NCBI GenBank assembly: GCA_903827245.1
Contig: CAIKHO010000078.1
Location: 31,059 to 95,058 of the forward strand
DNA length: 64,000 bases
Origin: an uncultured Opitutia bacterium
Lineage (GTDB): Bacteria; Verrucomicrobiota; Verrucomicrobiia; Opitutales; Opitutaceae
Direction: 5' to 3'
Part shown: piece after piece, positions 9,701 to 19,750 of the stretch
Layout of the letters: each line of letters opens with the position of its first letter
Position numbering within the stretch: the first letter of the stretch is position 1
Translations under genes and position numbers: made by a program
Notes under the pieces: model-generated
Told to the model about the DNA's origin: nothing
Seen by the model: only the letters and a program-made list of their open reading frames with translations
The model's database searches: none

Positions 9701-10540
9701 ATGCCGAATCAGGACCGGACGTTTTATGCCCTGAAACTGAAGCGCTTCTTCCTGAGGCGCATTTGCCCCCGGCGACTTCACGGCCGCCTGCCCCGCTCGA
9801 TCACGACCAATGCCCTGCCGGGCTCCATTGGCCGGATCCATACGTGCGACACGATCCTGACGCGGCCATCGCAGTCGGGGCTCAACGACTATTTGGCGGT
9901 GGGTAGGTCCGCGCTGGACAATTGCGCCGCCACGCTGGCAGCCATGAACCGGAATTTCTCGGACATCCAGACCTGCCTCGACCTGCCGTGCGGACACGGG
10001 CGGATTCTCCGCTGGCTGCAAAGCCGGATCAATCCGGCAGGCATCACCGCCTGCGACATCGACCGCGCCGGGGTCGATTTTTGCCGCGAGGAATTCGGGG
10101 TGAAGGGTGTCTACTCCTCGGACGACCTGGACCAGCTGAAATTTCCCGACTCCTACGACCTCATCTGGGTCGGCTCCCTGCTGACCCATCTGGACCCCGC
10201 GCGCTGCACCGCCTTGCTGCGAAAATTGAGCCCGGCGCTGCGCCCGGGCGGAGTGCTGGTGTTTACCACCCATGGCGAGAGCTGTTTCACGCGCCCGGGC
10301 CTGCGCGCCTACGGCAAGCCCTTTCGCGCCGCAGCCGATCGCATGAAGGCGGATTTTCAGCGCGAGGGATACTGCTACGCGCCCTACGACGACACGGGTT
10401 ATTACGGCATTACGCTGCACTCCGAGGACTACATTAAAAAACACGTGACCACCGACGTCTCGGACCGCCTGCAACTGGTGCGCTATCAGGCGCGCGGCTG
10501 GCACGACCATCAGGACGTGTGGTCGTTCCGCATGACATAG
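9701..10540 (+). CDS. Class I SAM-dependent methyltransferase
   Basis: A 279-residue Rossmann-type methyltransferase. Motif I is CLDLPCGHGRILRWL, an acidic residue follows in ACDIDRAGVDF (motif II), and the post-I region has FPDSYDLIWVGSLLTHLDP, then LRPGGVLVFTTHGE. The N-terminal 80 residues are basic and not recognised. It stands alone between a repeat-bearing spacer and the DUF1501 gene, so the substrate cannot be read from context; a sugar- or lipid-modifying role is possible but unproven. Confidence 0.88.
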   Translation: MPNQDRTFYALKLKRFFLRRICPRRLHGRLPRSITTNALPGSIGRIHTCDTILTRPSQSGLNDYLAVGRSALDNCAATLAAMNRNFSDIQTCLDLPCGHGRILRWLQSRINPAGITACDIDRAGVDFCREEFGVKGVYSSDDLDQLKFPDSYDLIWVGSLLTHLDPARCTALLRKLSPALRPGGVLVFTTHGESCFTRPGLRAYGKPFRAAADRMKADFQREGYCYAPYDDTGYYGITLHSEDYIKKHVTTDVSDRLQLVRYQARGWHDHQDVWSFRMT

Positions 10541-10695
10541 CCTGTGCGCTCGAAATTTGCATCCGCCGGGTTCGCAACGCCCAGGGCCCAATGCAGCCAG
10601 CCGCACTTGCAACAATCGGAGCCTTGATGAAACTCATATGCAGGAACCGGCGTCACGTTCTGCAATCTGTTCCTTAACGTTAACCCCCTCCTTCC

Positions 10696-12114
10696 ATGTC
10701 GCATGATCATCACCACTGTTGTGGAGTTTCGACCAACATTGAGGACTATTTTCTGACGCGCCGCCAGTTCCTGAACCGGGTCGGCTTGGGACTCGGGGCC
10801 CTCGGTCTGGCCACACTGCTGCCCTCCGATCTGCTCGCCGCACCGGCGGCAACCGCCCTGAATCCTCTCGCTCCGCGACTTCCTCCCCTGCCCGGCAAGG
10901 CCAAGTCGGTCATCCATATCTTTGCCCAGGGGGCACCTTCCCACGTCGACACTTGGGATCCGAAGCCGGCCCTCTCCCGCATGGACGGCAAGACGCTGCC
11001 CGACGGCGGCATCGCCATGGGCTCGCCGTTCAAGTTCACCAAGATGGGCCAGAGCGGGACCGAGGTCTGCGAGCTCTTCCCGAATCTTGGCCAGCACATC
11101 GACGACATGGCGGTGATCCGCTCGATGTACACCGACATTCCCGCGCACGATGTGGCCACGGTCTTCATGAACACCGGCTCGCTGCGCATCCCGAAGCCCA
11201 GCATGGGCTCGTGGGTGATCTACGGACTCGGCACCGAAAATCAAAACCTGCCCGGTTTCATCTCCCTCCGTAGCGGCGGTCTCCCGCCCGGGGGCGCGGC
11301 CAACTACCAGGCCGCCTTCCTCCCGGGCGTTTATCAGGGCTCATCCGTCAATACCCAGGCGCAATCGGTCCAGCAGATGATCCAGAACATCCGCAACCAA
11401 TACCTCGCCCCGGCCGAGCAGCGCCGGCAGATCAACTTTGTCCACCAGCTCGACGAGATCCAGGCCCACAATCTCGCGAACGAGGCCGCGCTCGAGACCC
11501 GCCTCAACTCCTACGAGGTCGCCTTCCGCATGCAGGCCGAGTCAACCGACGTCTTCGATATCTCCAAGGAGCCCGAGTCCGTCCGCGCCGCCTACGGCAA
11601 CACCCCGCAGGGCAAGCAACTCCTCATCGCCCGCCGCCTCGTCGAGCGCGGCGTGCGCTTCGTGCAGGCGTGGCACGACGGCTGGGACCACCATGACAAG
11701 CTCCAGGAGCGCATCACCGTGAAGGCCGGCGAAATCGACAAGCCCCTCGCGGCCCTCATGACCGACCTGAAGCAGCGCGGGCTGCTCGACTCCACCCTCG
11801 TCATCTGGGGCGGCGAATTCGGCCGTAAACCGACCAAGGATCGCAACGGCTACGACGAGCCCGGCCGCGACCACAACAACAAGGCCTTCTGCACCTGGAT
11901 GGCCGGCGGCGGCGTCAAGGGCGGCATTGTCCACGGCGCCACCGATGAATTCGGCGCCGAGGCGATCAAGGACAAGGTCCACGTGCACGACCTGCACGCT
12001 ACCATCCTGCAGTGCCTCGGCTTCGACCACACCAAGCTCACCTATCGCTTCAACGGCCGCGACTTCCGCCTGACCGACGTGGCCGGCAACGTCGTGCAGC
12101 CCCTTCTGGCATGA
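10696..12114 (+). CDS. DUF1501 domain protein with Tat-type signal
   Basis: The 472-residue DUF1501 protein (alkaline-phosphatase/sulfatase-like superfamily) has an N-terminal twin-arginine-like signal (TRRQFLNRVGLGLGALGLA). The core shows IFAQGAPSHVDTWDPKPAL, HDGWDHHDK and VIWGGEFGRKPT, all typical of the family. The N-terminus begins MSHDHHHCCG, a His/Cys-rich tag. It overlaps the following PSD1 gene by 4 nt (ATGA). DUF1501/PSD1 pairs are abundant in Planctomycetes and Verrucomicrobia and are thought to act on extracellular polymers, but the reaction is unknown. Confidence 0.92.
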   Translation: MSHDHHHCCGVSTNIEDYFLTRRQFLNRVGLGLGALGLATLLPSDLLAAPAATALNPLAPRLPPLPGKAKSVIHIFAQGAPSHVDTWDPKPALSRMDGKTLPDGGIAMGSPFKFTKMGQSGTEVCELFPNLGQHIDDMAVIRSMYTDIPAHDVATVFMNTGSLRIPKPSMGSWVIYGLGTENQNLPGFISLRSGGLPPGGAANYQAAFLPGVYQGSSVNTQAQSVQQMIQNIRNQYLAPAEQRRQINFVHQLDEIQAHNLANEAALETRLNSYEVAFRMQAESTDVFDISKEPESVRAAYGNTPQGKQLLIARRLVERGVRFVQAWHDGWDHHDKLQERITVKAGEIDKPLAALMTDLKQRGLLDSTLVIWGGEFGRKPTKDRNGYDEPGRDHNNKAFCTWMAGGGVKGGIVHGATDEFGAEAIKDKVHVHDLHATILQCLGFDHTKLTYRFNGRDFRLTDVAGNVVQPLLA

Positions 12115-14759
12115 ACCCTTCACATATCGGACATCATTCCGGTGAGCGTCCGTCTCATGCATTTGATGGAGACGCGACCTCCCGGTCGCGCTCCGACAGC
12201 GACCGGGAGGTCGCTGCTCCAGCGATTGCCCTCCGCGCACTTCTCTCCGTGCTCGCGTTCGGCGCGTTCGCCGCCTCCGCGCATGCCGCCGCCACCCCGG
12301 CCGTCATCTCCCCGGCCGACCTCCAGTTTTTCGAAAACAAGATCCGCCCGGTACTGGCCGAGCATTGCTACAAGTGCCACGGCCGCGATGCCGACAAGGT
12401 CAAGGGCGGCCTCATGCTCGACACCCAGGAGGGCCTGGTCCACGGCGGCAACTCGGGCGCGGTGATCGTTGCCGGCAAGCCCGACGACAGCATTCTCATT
12501 CAGGCCGTCCGCTACACCGATCCCGACCTGCAGATGCCGCCCAAGGGGGAAAAGCTCTCCGACCAGCAGGTCGCCGACCTCACCGAGTGGGTCCGGCGCG
12601 GCGCGCCCGATCCGCGCACGCTCGAGGCCAAGGGCAGCGCGGCCACCTACGGCGGCGTCGGACGCCAGCACTGGTCCTTCCTGCCGGTGAAAAAATCCCC
12701 CGCGCCGGTCGTGAAGGACGCCGCCTGGTGCCAGACCCCCGTGGATAATTTCATCCTCGATAAACTCGAGGCCAGCAACATGGCCCCCAACCCGCCCGCG
12801 GACAAACGCACGCTGATCCGCCGCGTCACCTTTGACCTCGTCGGCCTGCCCCCATCCGAGGAGGAAGTGCAGGCCTTCCTCGCGGACAAGTCCCCGGACG
12901 CCTTCGCCACCGTCGTCGACCGCCTGCTGGCCTCGCCCCACTACGGCGAACGCTGGGGTCGCTACTGGATGGATGTCGCCCGCTACGCCGACACCAAGGG
13001 CGAGCCGCCCAAGATCATGGGCCGTCCCGCCGACCCGCGTTATCCCGATGCCTGGACCTACCGCGACTACGTCATCAACGCCTTCAACCAGGACAAGCCC
13101 TTCAACCAGTTCATCCTCGAACAACTCGCGGCGGACCGCCTGATCGAGGAGAATGCGAAGAAGACCAAGACCGACATCGCCAAGATGGACGGCAGCTCGC
13201 GCGCCGCGCTCGGCTTTCTCACCCTGGGCAACCGCTTCGACGGCCGCATGGATGACATCATCAACGACCGCATCGACGTCACGTCGAAGGCCTTCCTGGG
13301 CCTGACGGTCTCCTGCGCCCGCTGCCACGACCACAAGTTCGATCCCATCCCGCAGAAGGACTATTACTCACTCTACGGCATTTTCGCCAACACGTACGAA
13401 CCCGAGGAGATCGGCCAGGAACCGTGGATCCGTTCCTCCCTGCCCAAGACGCCCGAATTGCTCGATTACCTCGCGAAAACGGACGAGCTGAAGAAGAAGG
13501 AGGCGGCCGCGCTTCAGGATTTCCGGGCTTTCGTGCAGACTCGCATTGTCGACAAGCCAAAACGCAATGAGCTGCTGAGGAAAATCCAGGAGGTCGAGCG
13601 AGAGGTCAGCGACCTCGAGACCACCCACCCCGGCGCCCCTGCGCGGGCCAACGCCATTTTCGACGCCCGTATGCCCCACGATTATCCCGTGCTGATCCGC
13701 GGCGAGGCCGCCAACAAGGGTGAGGTCGTGCCCCGGCGCTTCCTCGACATCCTTTCGGCCGATCCGAAAAAACGCCCGGAATACCGCACCGGCAGCGGAC
13801 GCCTCGAACTCGCCGAGGCCATCGCCAGCACGGCCAATCCCATGACGGCCCGCGTCCTCGTGAATCGTCTCTGGCAGCAGCATTTTGGCGAGGGCTTCGT
13901 CGCCACGCCCGACGACCTGGGCAACATGTCGTCGCCGCCCACCCATCCCGAGCTGCTGGATTATCTGGCCGCGCGTTTCATGGAGGAGGGCTGGTCGATC
14001 AAGAAGATGCAGCGCCTCATCGTGCTGAGCAGCGTTTATCAGGAAAGCGCCGCGGCCAACCCGCTGTACACCGACACCGACCCGGACAACAAGCTGCACT
14101 GGCGGTACAACCTGCGCCGGCTCGATTTCGAGCAGCTGCACGATTCCCTGCTGGCCATGGCCGGCACCCTGGACCCGACGATGGGCGGCCGCCCCGTGCG
14201 CATCGAAAGCGCCGACTTCGCCACGCGCCGCGCCGTCTACGCCTACATCGATCGCACGAACCCGGCCGAGATCCTGACCCAGTTCGATTTCCCCAATCCC
14301 AGCGTCCCCTCCGGCCGGCGTTACCTGACCATCGTGCCGCAGCAGTCCCTCTTCATGATGAACGGCACCCTCGTCATCGAAACCGCCCGCAAGCTCACCC
14401 ACCGGCCGGAATTCCTCGAGTCCGGGACTGACGACGAGCGCGTCACCTCGCTCTACCTCGCGATTTTCCAGCGTCCCCCGACCCGGCAGGAAATCACAAT
14501 CTCCGAGCGCTACGTGCAGAACAATCCCGGCGGCACGTCCACCGAGGCTCCCGCCAGTACGCGCGCCTCCGAGCTTCAGTCCCAGCAGGCCCAGCGCCAG
14601 ATCCAGCAGGCGCAGCGCGCCGCGCAAAACATCCGCGGCAAAAATGTCTTCCAGGGCGAGCCCGGCGCCGCCGCCTTCACCAGCCGCGCCCCGCTCGACG
14701 CCTGGACCAAGCTCGCCCACGCCCTCTTCCAGACCAACGAGGCGATGTTCTACGACTGA
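12111..14759 (+). CDS. PSD1 protein: planctomycete-type cytochrome c, DUF1549 and DUF1553
   Basis: Exported 882-residue protein with a cytochrome-c-like N-domain (CYKCH at residues 86-90), DUF1549 (from about 155, WCQTPVDNFILDKLEA) and a second haem-like CARCH motif near residue 430, then DUF1553 in the C-terminal half (NPMTARVLVNRLWQQHFGEG). The ATG at 12111 overlaps the DUF1501 stop, supporting coupling. The signal peptide (ALRALLSVLAFGAFAASAHAA) begins only at about residue 40. Residues 20-37 are encoded by a REP-like palindrome (12168-12220). A shorter native start is not obvious. The pair probably forms an extracellular redox or hydrolytic complex. Confidence 0.92.
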   Translation: MNPSHIGHHSGERPSHAFDGDATSRSRSDSDREVAAPAIALRALLSVLAFGAFAASAHAAATPAVISPADLQFFENKIRPVLAEHCYKCHGRDADKVKGGLMLDTQEGLVHGGNSGAVIVAGKPDDSILIQAVRYTDPDLQMPPKGEKLSDQQVADLTEWVRRGAPDPRTLEAKGSAATYGGVGRQHWSFLPVKKSPAPVVKDAAWCQTPVDNFILDKLEASNMAPNPPADKRTLIRRVTFDLVGLPPSEEEVQAFLADKSPDAFATVVDRLLASPHYGERWGRYWMDVARYADTKGEPPKIMGRPADPRYPDAWTYRDYVINAFNQDKPFNQFILEQLAADRLIEENAKKTKTDIAKMDGSSRAALGFLTLGNRFDGRMDDIINDRIDVTSKAFLGLTVSCARCHDHKFDPIPQKDYYSLYGIFANTYEPEEIGQEPWIRSSLPKTPELLDYLAKTDELKKKEAAALQDFRAFVQTRIVDKPKRNELLRKIQEVEREVSDLETTHPGAPARANAIFDARMPHDYPVLIRGEAANKGEVVPRRFLDILSADPKKRPEYRTGSGRLELAEAIASTANPMTARVLVNRLWQQHFGEGFVATPDDLGNMSSPPTHPELLDYLAARFMEEGWSIKKMQRLIVLSSVYQESAAANPLYTDTDPDNKLHWRYNLRRLDFEQLHDSLLAMAGTLDPTMGGRPVRIESADFATRRAVYAYIDRTNPAEILTQFDFPNPSVPSGRRYLTIVPQQSLFMMNGTLVIETARKLTHRPEFLESGTDDERVTSLYLAIFQRPPTRQEITISERYVQNNPGGTSTEAPASTRASELQSQQAQRQIQQAQRAAQNIRGKNVFQGEPGAAAFTSRAPLDAWTKLAHALFQTNEAMFYD
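12168..12220. repeat. REP-like palindrome inside the PSD1 coding sequence
   Basis: Arms 12174-12189 and 12199-12214 (GCGACCTCCCGGTCGC) are perfect inverted copies, each with a GCGAC/GTCGC hairpin. Flanking GGAG and CTCC extend the pairing. It is translated in frame as part of the N-terminus of the PSD1 protein. Related hairpins occur at 18771, 27828 and 63111. Confidence 0.88.
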
Positions 14760-14770
14760 GGGGGATTGAT

Positions 14771-14869
14771 TCGAGTCGAGAGTCCGGGGCTGAGAGTCGA
14801 GAGCCGGAAATCGGTCGTGAAAGAATCAGCCTGAAAACAGCGGGAGTTTTGCTCGCCTTGCTCTCGACT

Positions 14870-14875
<6 letters not shown>
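14771..14875. repeat. Inverted repeat of GAGTCGAGAG words
   Basis: GAGTCGAGAGTC and GAGAGTCGAGAGCC at 14773-14803 face CTCTCGACTCTAGAC at 14861-14875. It fills the space between the convergent PSD1 and symporter genes, and on the minus strand supplies the TAG stop (14870-14872) of the symporter. Confidence 0.65.
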
Positions 14876-16168
<1,293 letters not shown>

Positions 16169-16244
16169 TGCTCGAAGTTGAGAGGGCCGGCCCAGCCACG
16201 TCAAAGCGTTTGCATACACGGCCGGGATTACCGCAGCCTGCGAG

Positions 16245-17135
16245 ATGCTTTCGTCCTGGGTGATTGTCTCGGCCTACATCGTGGTGTTCTTCACTTTTGT
16301 GGTTGGAATGTTTCTTTGGATGAAGCACCAGCGGAAAGACCGCCGGCCGTTCCCGGAAAGCCTGAAGCTTTTGCGCGGTCCGGGCGAAACGCAGCATCGC
16401 GTGCTGACCAAGCTCGAGGAGCGCATGATCGACTATCTTCTCCTCGCCTTTTGCCTGCCTGTCGTCGTGTCCGCGGCACTGCTCCTGATCACCATTCACC
16501 TGGCCGGCCCTTGGCAAGACATCGGTCTTGTCGCCACGTTGGTCGCTCTCATCGCCAGTCTCGTCGCTGTCAGTCGCTTTCTGGCTCAAAAAGGCCGGGA
16601 ATTGGCCAACCGCTATCTCGGTTATTTCGGCGAGCGCATCGTCGCCGAGGCCCTCGAGCCGCTGAAGGCGCAGGGCTTCCGCGTGTTTCACGACATTCCC
16701 TGCGGCGAGGCCAAGTCCCCGTTCAATATCGACCACATTGCCGTGGGCCCAAGCGGGGTGTTTGCCATCGAAACCAAGACCCGGCGCAAGGGTCGCGCGC
16801 GCGGCGGCTTCGCCGAGCACGAGATCATCTATGACGGCCAGGTACTCGCCTACCCGTGGGGCGAGGACCGCCATGGCCTGGAACAAGCGCAGCGCCAGGC
16901 ACGCTGGCTCGCAGACTGGCTCGCGCAGCTCCTCGGCCAGCGTCCACCCGTCAGCCCCATCCTGACTTTTCCCGGCTGGATGATCATCCGCCGCGGAGCG
17001 GGCCCGGTGAATGTGCTGAACCCAAAGGAGATCCTCTTCGCCGTCCTTCCGCGCGGTACACCCGCACTCACCGCGGAGCAGATCGACCTCATCGCCCGCC
17101 AACTCGACGCCCGCTGCCGCGACGTGGAGTATTGA
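16245..17135 (+). CDS. NERD domain membrane protein
   Basis: The 296-residue protein has three predicted membrane spans (about residues 5-25, 65-85 and 92-112) followed by a NERD (nuclease-related) domain: [50 protein letters not shown]. The Glu and D-x-E-x-K pattern (NIDHIAV ... AIETKT) resembles the PD-(D/E)XK nuclease core. Its role is unknown; a membrane-tethered nuclease is an inference. It is divergent from the symporter gene, with 76 nt between the starts. Confidence 0.88.
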   Translation: MLSSWVIVSAYIVVFFTFVVGMFLWMKHQRKDRRPFPESLKLLRGPGETQHRVLTKLEERMIDYLLLAFCLPVVVSAALLLITIHLAGPWQDIGLVATLVALIASLVAVSRFLAQKGRELANRYLGYFGERIVAEALEPLKAQGFRVFHDIPCGEAKSPFNIDHIAVGPSGVFAIETKTRRKGRARGGFAEHEIIYDGQVLAYPWGEDRHGLEQAQRQARWLADWLAQLLGQRPPVSPILTFPGWMIIRRGAGPVNVLNPKEILFAVLPRGTPALTAEQIDLIARQLDARCRDVEY

Positions 17136-17144
17136 ATGCGTCTC

Positions 17145-17297
17145 GCAGGGGCGTTCCTCGTGGACGCCCGGATCGGTTTCATCCTTCTTCTTGTCGGAGA
17201 CTGCCTGCAGTCGATGAGCGTAGCGAAACGGCTTCTCGTTCCGCGGTGGAGCCGGAAGCGGCTCCCCTATGAATCGCCTGCAAGCAGGCTCCTGCAA
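17145..17297. repeat. Cluster of REP-like half elements upstream of DUF1080
   Basis: Contains GGGGCGTTCCTCGTGGACGC (one arm of the family seen at 18807), a hairpin GGAGCC/GGCTCC at 17249-17266, and ATCGCCTGCAAGCAGGCTCC at 17273 (one arm of the family at 29717). The reading frame runs open through this stretch but the DUF1080 start is placed downstream of it. Confidence 0.6.
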
Positions 17298-17345
17298 GAA
17301 ATGAGCCCCATCACCCTTCTTTCCCCAATCCGTCAGGCCTTCCCC

Positions 17346-18101
17346 ATGAACATGCTCAAACCCCTGCCCCTTCTCGCCATCCTAGCCACCTCCCTTCTGC
17401 TCGGCCGCACCGCCGCCGTCGCCCAGCAAACCCAGCCGGTCCCGGCGCTCGACGACAACACCGGCTACCAGCTCATCTTCGACGGCAAGACCCTCGCCGG
17501 CTGGGACGGCGACCCGAAATACTGGCGCGTCGAGAACGGTTGCCTCGTCGGCGAAATCACGCCGGAAACCATCGTCAAGCAGAACACCTTCATCATCTGG
17601 CGCGGCGGCGTCACCAAGGACTTCGAGCTCAAGGTGGAGTACCGCATCACTTCCCACGGCAACAGCGGCATCAACTACCGCAGCGTGGAGCTCCCCGATC
17701 AGAAATACGTCATGCGCGGCTACCAGGCCGATATCGACGGCCAGGACCGCAACGCCAACGGCGTCCGCTACACCGGCCAGAACTACGAGGAACGCGGCCG
17801 CACCTTCCTCGCCCTCCGCGGGCAGATGACGCACATCGAGGAGGGCAAGAAGCCCGGCATCATCGCCACGCTCGGCGACACCAAGGCCATGGAGGCCTTC
17901 ATCAAGAACGACGACTGGAACGAGTACCATCTCATCGTTCGCGGCAACGTGCTCATCCACATTCTCAACGGCCACGTGATGGACGTGGTCATCGACGACG
18001 ACGCCAAGGGTCGTGCCTTCGAGGGACTCCTCGGCGTCCAAGTCCACGTCGGCCCCCCCATGAAAGTCGAGTACCGGAACTTCCGGCTGAAGAACCTGTA
18101 A
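17346..18101 (+). CDS. DUF1080 (3-keto-disaccharide hydrolase-like) secreted protein
   Basis: Secreted beta-jelly-roll protein of the DUF1080 family, whose characterised members hydrolyse 3-keto-glycosides. With the ATG at 17346 it has 251 residues and a signal peptide (MNMLKPLPLLAILATSLLLG ... AVA). Core motifs: GYQLIFDGKTLAGWDGD, FELKVEYRITSHGNSGINYRS, and the C-terminal VQVHVGPPMKVEYRNFRLKNL. In-frame upstream codons (from 17136) run through REP-like sequence and are unlikely to be translated. It is followed immediately by a GTGG-type inverted repeat. Confidence 0.9.
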   Translation: MNMLKPLPLLAILATSLLLGRTAAVAQQTQPVPALDDNTGYQLIFDGKTLAGWDGDPKYWRVENGCLVGEITPETIVKQNTFIIWRGGVTKDFELKVEYRITSHGNSGINYRSVELPDQKYVMRGYQADIDGQDRNANGVRYTGQNYEERGRTFLALRGQMTHIEEGKKPGIIATLGDTKAMEAFIKNDDWNEYHLIVRGNVLIHILNGHVMDVVIDDDAKGRAFEGLLGVQVHVGPPMKVEYRNFRLKNL

Positions 18102-18105
18102 GTCG

Positions 18106-18197
18106 GTGGAACGCGTTGACCCCAACGCGTTGAAAGTCGCCGCCCGCGTCTGACTGCTGACGGAGCCAACCAGCGCGTTGAGGTCAACGCGCTCCAC
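18106..18197. repeat. GTGG-type inverted repeat (AACGCGTTG family)
   Basis: GTGGAACGCGTTGACCCC starts at 18106, 4 nt after the DUF1080 stop, with an inner AACGCGTT palindrome. The inverse copy ends in CGCTCCAC at 18197. On the minus strand its GCGCGTTGA supplies the last codons and the TGA stop of the kinase gene. Related copies at 27796 and 53929. Confidence 0.88.
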
Positions 18198-18747
18198 CTT
18201 CAGCACCCGCAGCCAAAACCGCCTCAACCGCCGCAATCGCCGCAGCCTCTCTTTGCGCCCAGTCGCCCCGGATCTCCACAAACGGCAGCCCGCGTTTCTC
18301 CAGCATCTCGCGCCAGACCCGCCGGGCATTTGCCCGTCCCGTCTCGACCGGAAAGCAGCGCTGCGGGTCCGGCGCGAAGGGAACGTCCGTGTCGCAGAGT
18401 AGGTACAGCGCATAACCACGCGCCCGTTCGTCCGCCTCCGCCCGAACCCAGGCAGGACACGCGCCGGGAAACAGCAGGTCGTTCCAGATCGTGCAGGTCA
18501 GCAGCTCGGTGTCGCAAAACACCGCCCGCCGCGCGCCCGCCAGGGCCGCGTCCTCGTTCGCGATCTGCCCGAGCGCAATGGTCCCGAGGTCGGCCGCCGT
18601 GATCTTGCCATCTCGCAGGTCCCAGAATTCCCGCACGAACTCCGCCGACCACGGCTCGCTGAAATATGCCGCGAGCCTCTGCGCGAGCGTCGTCTTGCCC
18701 GTCGACTCCGTGCCGAAAACGGCGATGCGTTTGATTGCGGCCGTCAT
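18184..18747 (-). CDS. NadR-like ATPase/ribosylnicotinamide kinase
   Basis: A 187-residue P-loop protein matching the C-terminal kinase domain of NadR: RIAVFGTESTGKTTLAQ with Walker A at residues 12-19, then SAEFVREFWDLRDGKIT, FCDTELLTCTIWNDLLF and LYLLCDTDVPFAPDPQR. It would phosphorylate nicotinamide riboside to NMN. No DNA-binding or adenylyltransferase domain is present. It lies downstream of pnuC on the same strand, which supports NR salvage. The ATG at 18747 begins the conserved domain; upstream in-frame codons pass through a repeat. Confidence 0.87.
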   Translation of the reverse strand: MTAAIKRIAVFGTESTGKTTLAQRLAAYFSEPWSAEFVREFWDLRDGKITAADLGTIALGQIANEDAALAGARRAVFCDTELLTCTIWNDLLFPGACPAWVRAEADERARGYALYLLCDTDVPFAPDPQRCFPVETGRANARRVWREMLEKRGLPFVEIRGDWAQREAAAIAAVEAVLAAGAEGGAR

Positions 18748-18770
18748 GGTTCGACTGGCCTCATGGATGG

Positions 18771-18875
18771 GTGGGAGACGCGACGTCCCCGTCGCGTTGC
18801 CCGAATGTAGGGGCGTTCCTTGCGGACGCCCGGTTTGATGGCGGGGAGAAGGGCGTCCGCAAGGAACGCCCCTAC
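18771..18875. repeat. Two REP-like families side by side between pnuC and the kinase gene
   Basis: GTGGGAGACG followed by the hairpin CGCGACGTCCCCGTCGCG ends at 18796. A perfect 25-nt inverted pair follows: GTAGGGGCGTTCC... at 18807-18831 and its complement at 18851-18875. Both begin with the GTGG/GTAG tetranucleotide. Confidence 0.92.
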
Positions 18876-18889
18876 GCTCGACCGCCCAG

Positions 18890-19495
18890 TCATGCCGCGC
18901 CCTCCATCGCCCGCCGCCATTCCCGCCAGCCGGCCACCGCCAGCCCGAGGTAGACCAGGTAGAGAAACGCCGTGAACGCCAGCTCTGCGCTCCAGTACGA
19001 CGCCACCGCGACAAGGTTCACGACCACCCACAGCGGCCAGTTCTCGATGTTTTTCCTCACCTGCAAAATCTGCGCCGCCACGCTGAATGCCGCGATGAAC
19101 GCATCCCGCCATGGCATCGCCGCGTTCATCCAGGGTCCGATCGTCAGGGCCCAGGCCACGGTGGTCACGGATGCCACCAGCAGCGCAATGATGCGGCCAC
19201 GAGACGAAAGCGCAGTGACCGGCAGTTCCGGCGCCGCCCCGCGGTCCTTCACCCAATGCCACCAGCCCCAAGCCAGTGTCACAAAATAGAAAATCTGCAG
19301 CGTGGCATCCGCCGGAAAGTGCGTCTGATAAAACAGGATCCCCTGCACCGTCACCGCCGCGAGTCCCACCGGAAACGCCCACAAACTCCGCCGGATCATC
19401 AGCCACACACCGGCGATGCCCAGCGCGAGGTTGACCTGGTCAAGCAGCGAGGCCGTGGTCAGGCCGCTCCAGATGTTCCGCAGGATTTCGTGCAC
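18890..19495 (-). CDS. pnuC: Nicotinamide riboside transporter PnuC
   Basis: Seven-span facilitator, 201 residues, usual family length. Marks include NLALGIAGVWLMIRRSLWAFPVG, LQIFYFVTLAWGWWHW (the WGWWHW motif typical of PnuC) and NWPLWVVVNLVAVASYW near the C-terminus. Import of nicotinamide riboside would feed the kinase encoded downstream (18184-18747). The two genes are separated by 142 nt filled with repeats. No NAD or TPP riboswitch was recognised upstream; that spacer (19496-19746) holds two repeat elements. Confidence 0.92.
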   Translation of the reverse strand: MHEILRNIWSGLTTASLLDQVNLALGIAGVWLMIRRSLWAFPVGLAAVTVQGILFYQTHFPADATLQIFYFVTLAWGWWHWVKDRGAAPELPVTALSSRGRIIALLVASVTTVAWALTIGPWMNAAMPWRDAFIAAFSVAAQILQVRKNIENWPLWVVVNLVAVASYWSAELAFTAFLYLVYLGLAVAGWREWRRAMEGAA

Positions 19496-19591
19496 GCCCC
19501 GTGCTTGGCGCTATTTCGCCTCCGCGACAAACGTTTCCATCGGCTCGCGCGTTAATTGGCCAGGACCTTCGCCGGAATGATGCAGTCGCCA

Positions 19592-19661
19592 GTAGCAGCC
19601 GACGTGAGGAGGCTGGTTTGAGGTGAGTCGCCCAACCCAGCCTCGTTACCTCGGCTGCTAC
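19592..19661. repeat. REP-like inverted pair (GTAGCAGCCGA family)
   Basis: GTAGCAGCCGACGTGAGGAG at 19592 faces CTCGTTACCTCGGCTGCTAC ending at 19661. Copies at 29610 and 53824 share the same arms (GTAGCAGCCGAGGTAACGAG). Confidence 0.9.
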
Positions 19662-19722
19662 ATCGATCGCTGTGGTTCAATTGCATGGCTCAGCCCAATT
19701 CGGCATCACCAATTCCAAATTA

Positions 19723-19750
19723 CCCGCACGGTGACGTGCGTCGCCCCTAC
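19723..19750 (-). repeat. Single REP-like hairpin overlapping the Hsp33 stop codon
   Basis: On the minus strand GTAGGGGCGA is followed by the hairpin CGCACGTCACCGTGCG. The TAG of GTAG (19747-19749) is the stop codon of the Hsp33 gene. Confidence 0.7.

Noticed and set aside
12012..12110. Upstream in-frame extension of the PSD1 gene
   Set aside because: Lies entirely inside the DUF1501 gene; the ATG at 12111 overlapping the stop is a far better start.
19496..19746. Riboswitch upstream of pnuC
   Set aside because: The spacer consists of REP-like hairpins; no NAD, TPP or preQ1 riboswitch core could be found by eye.
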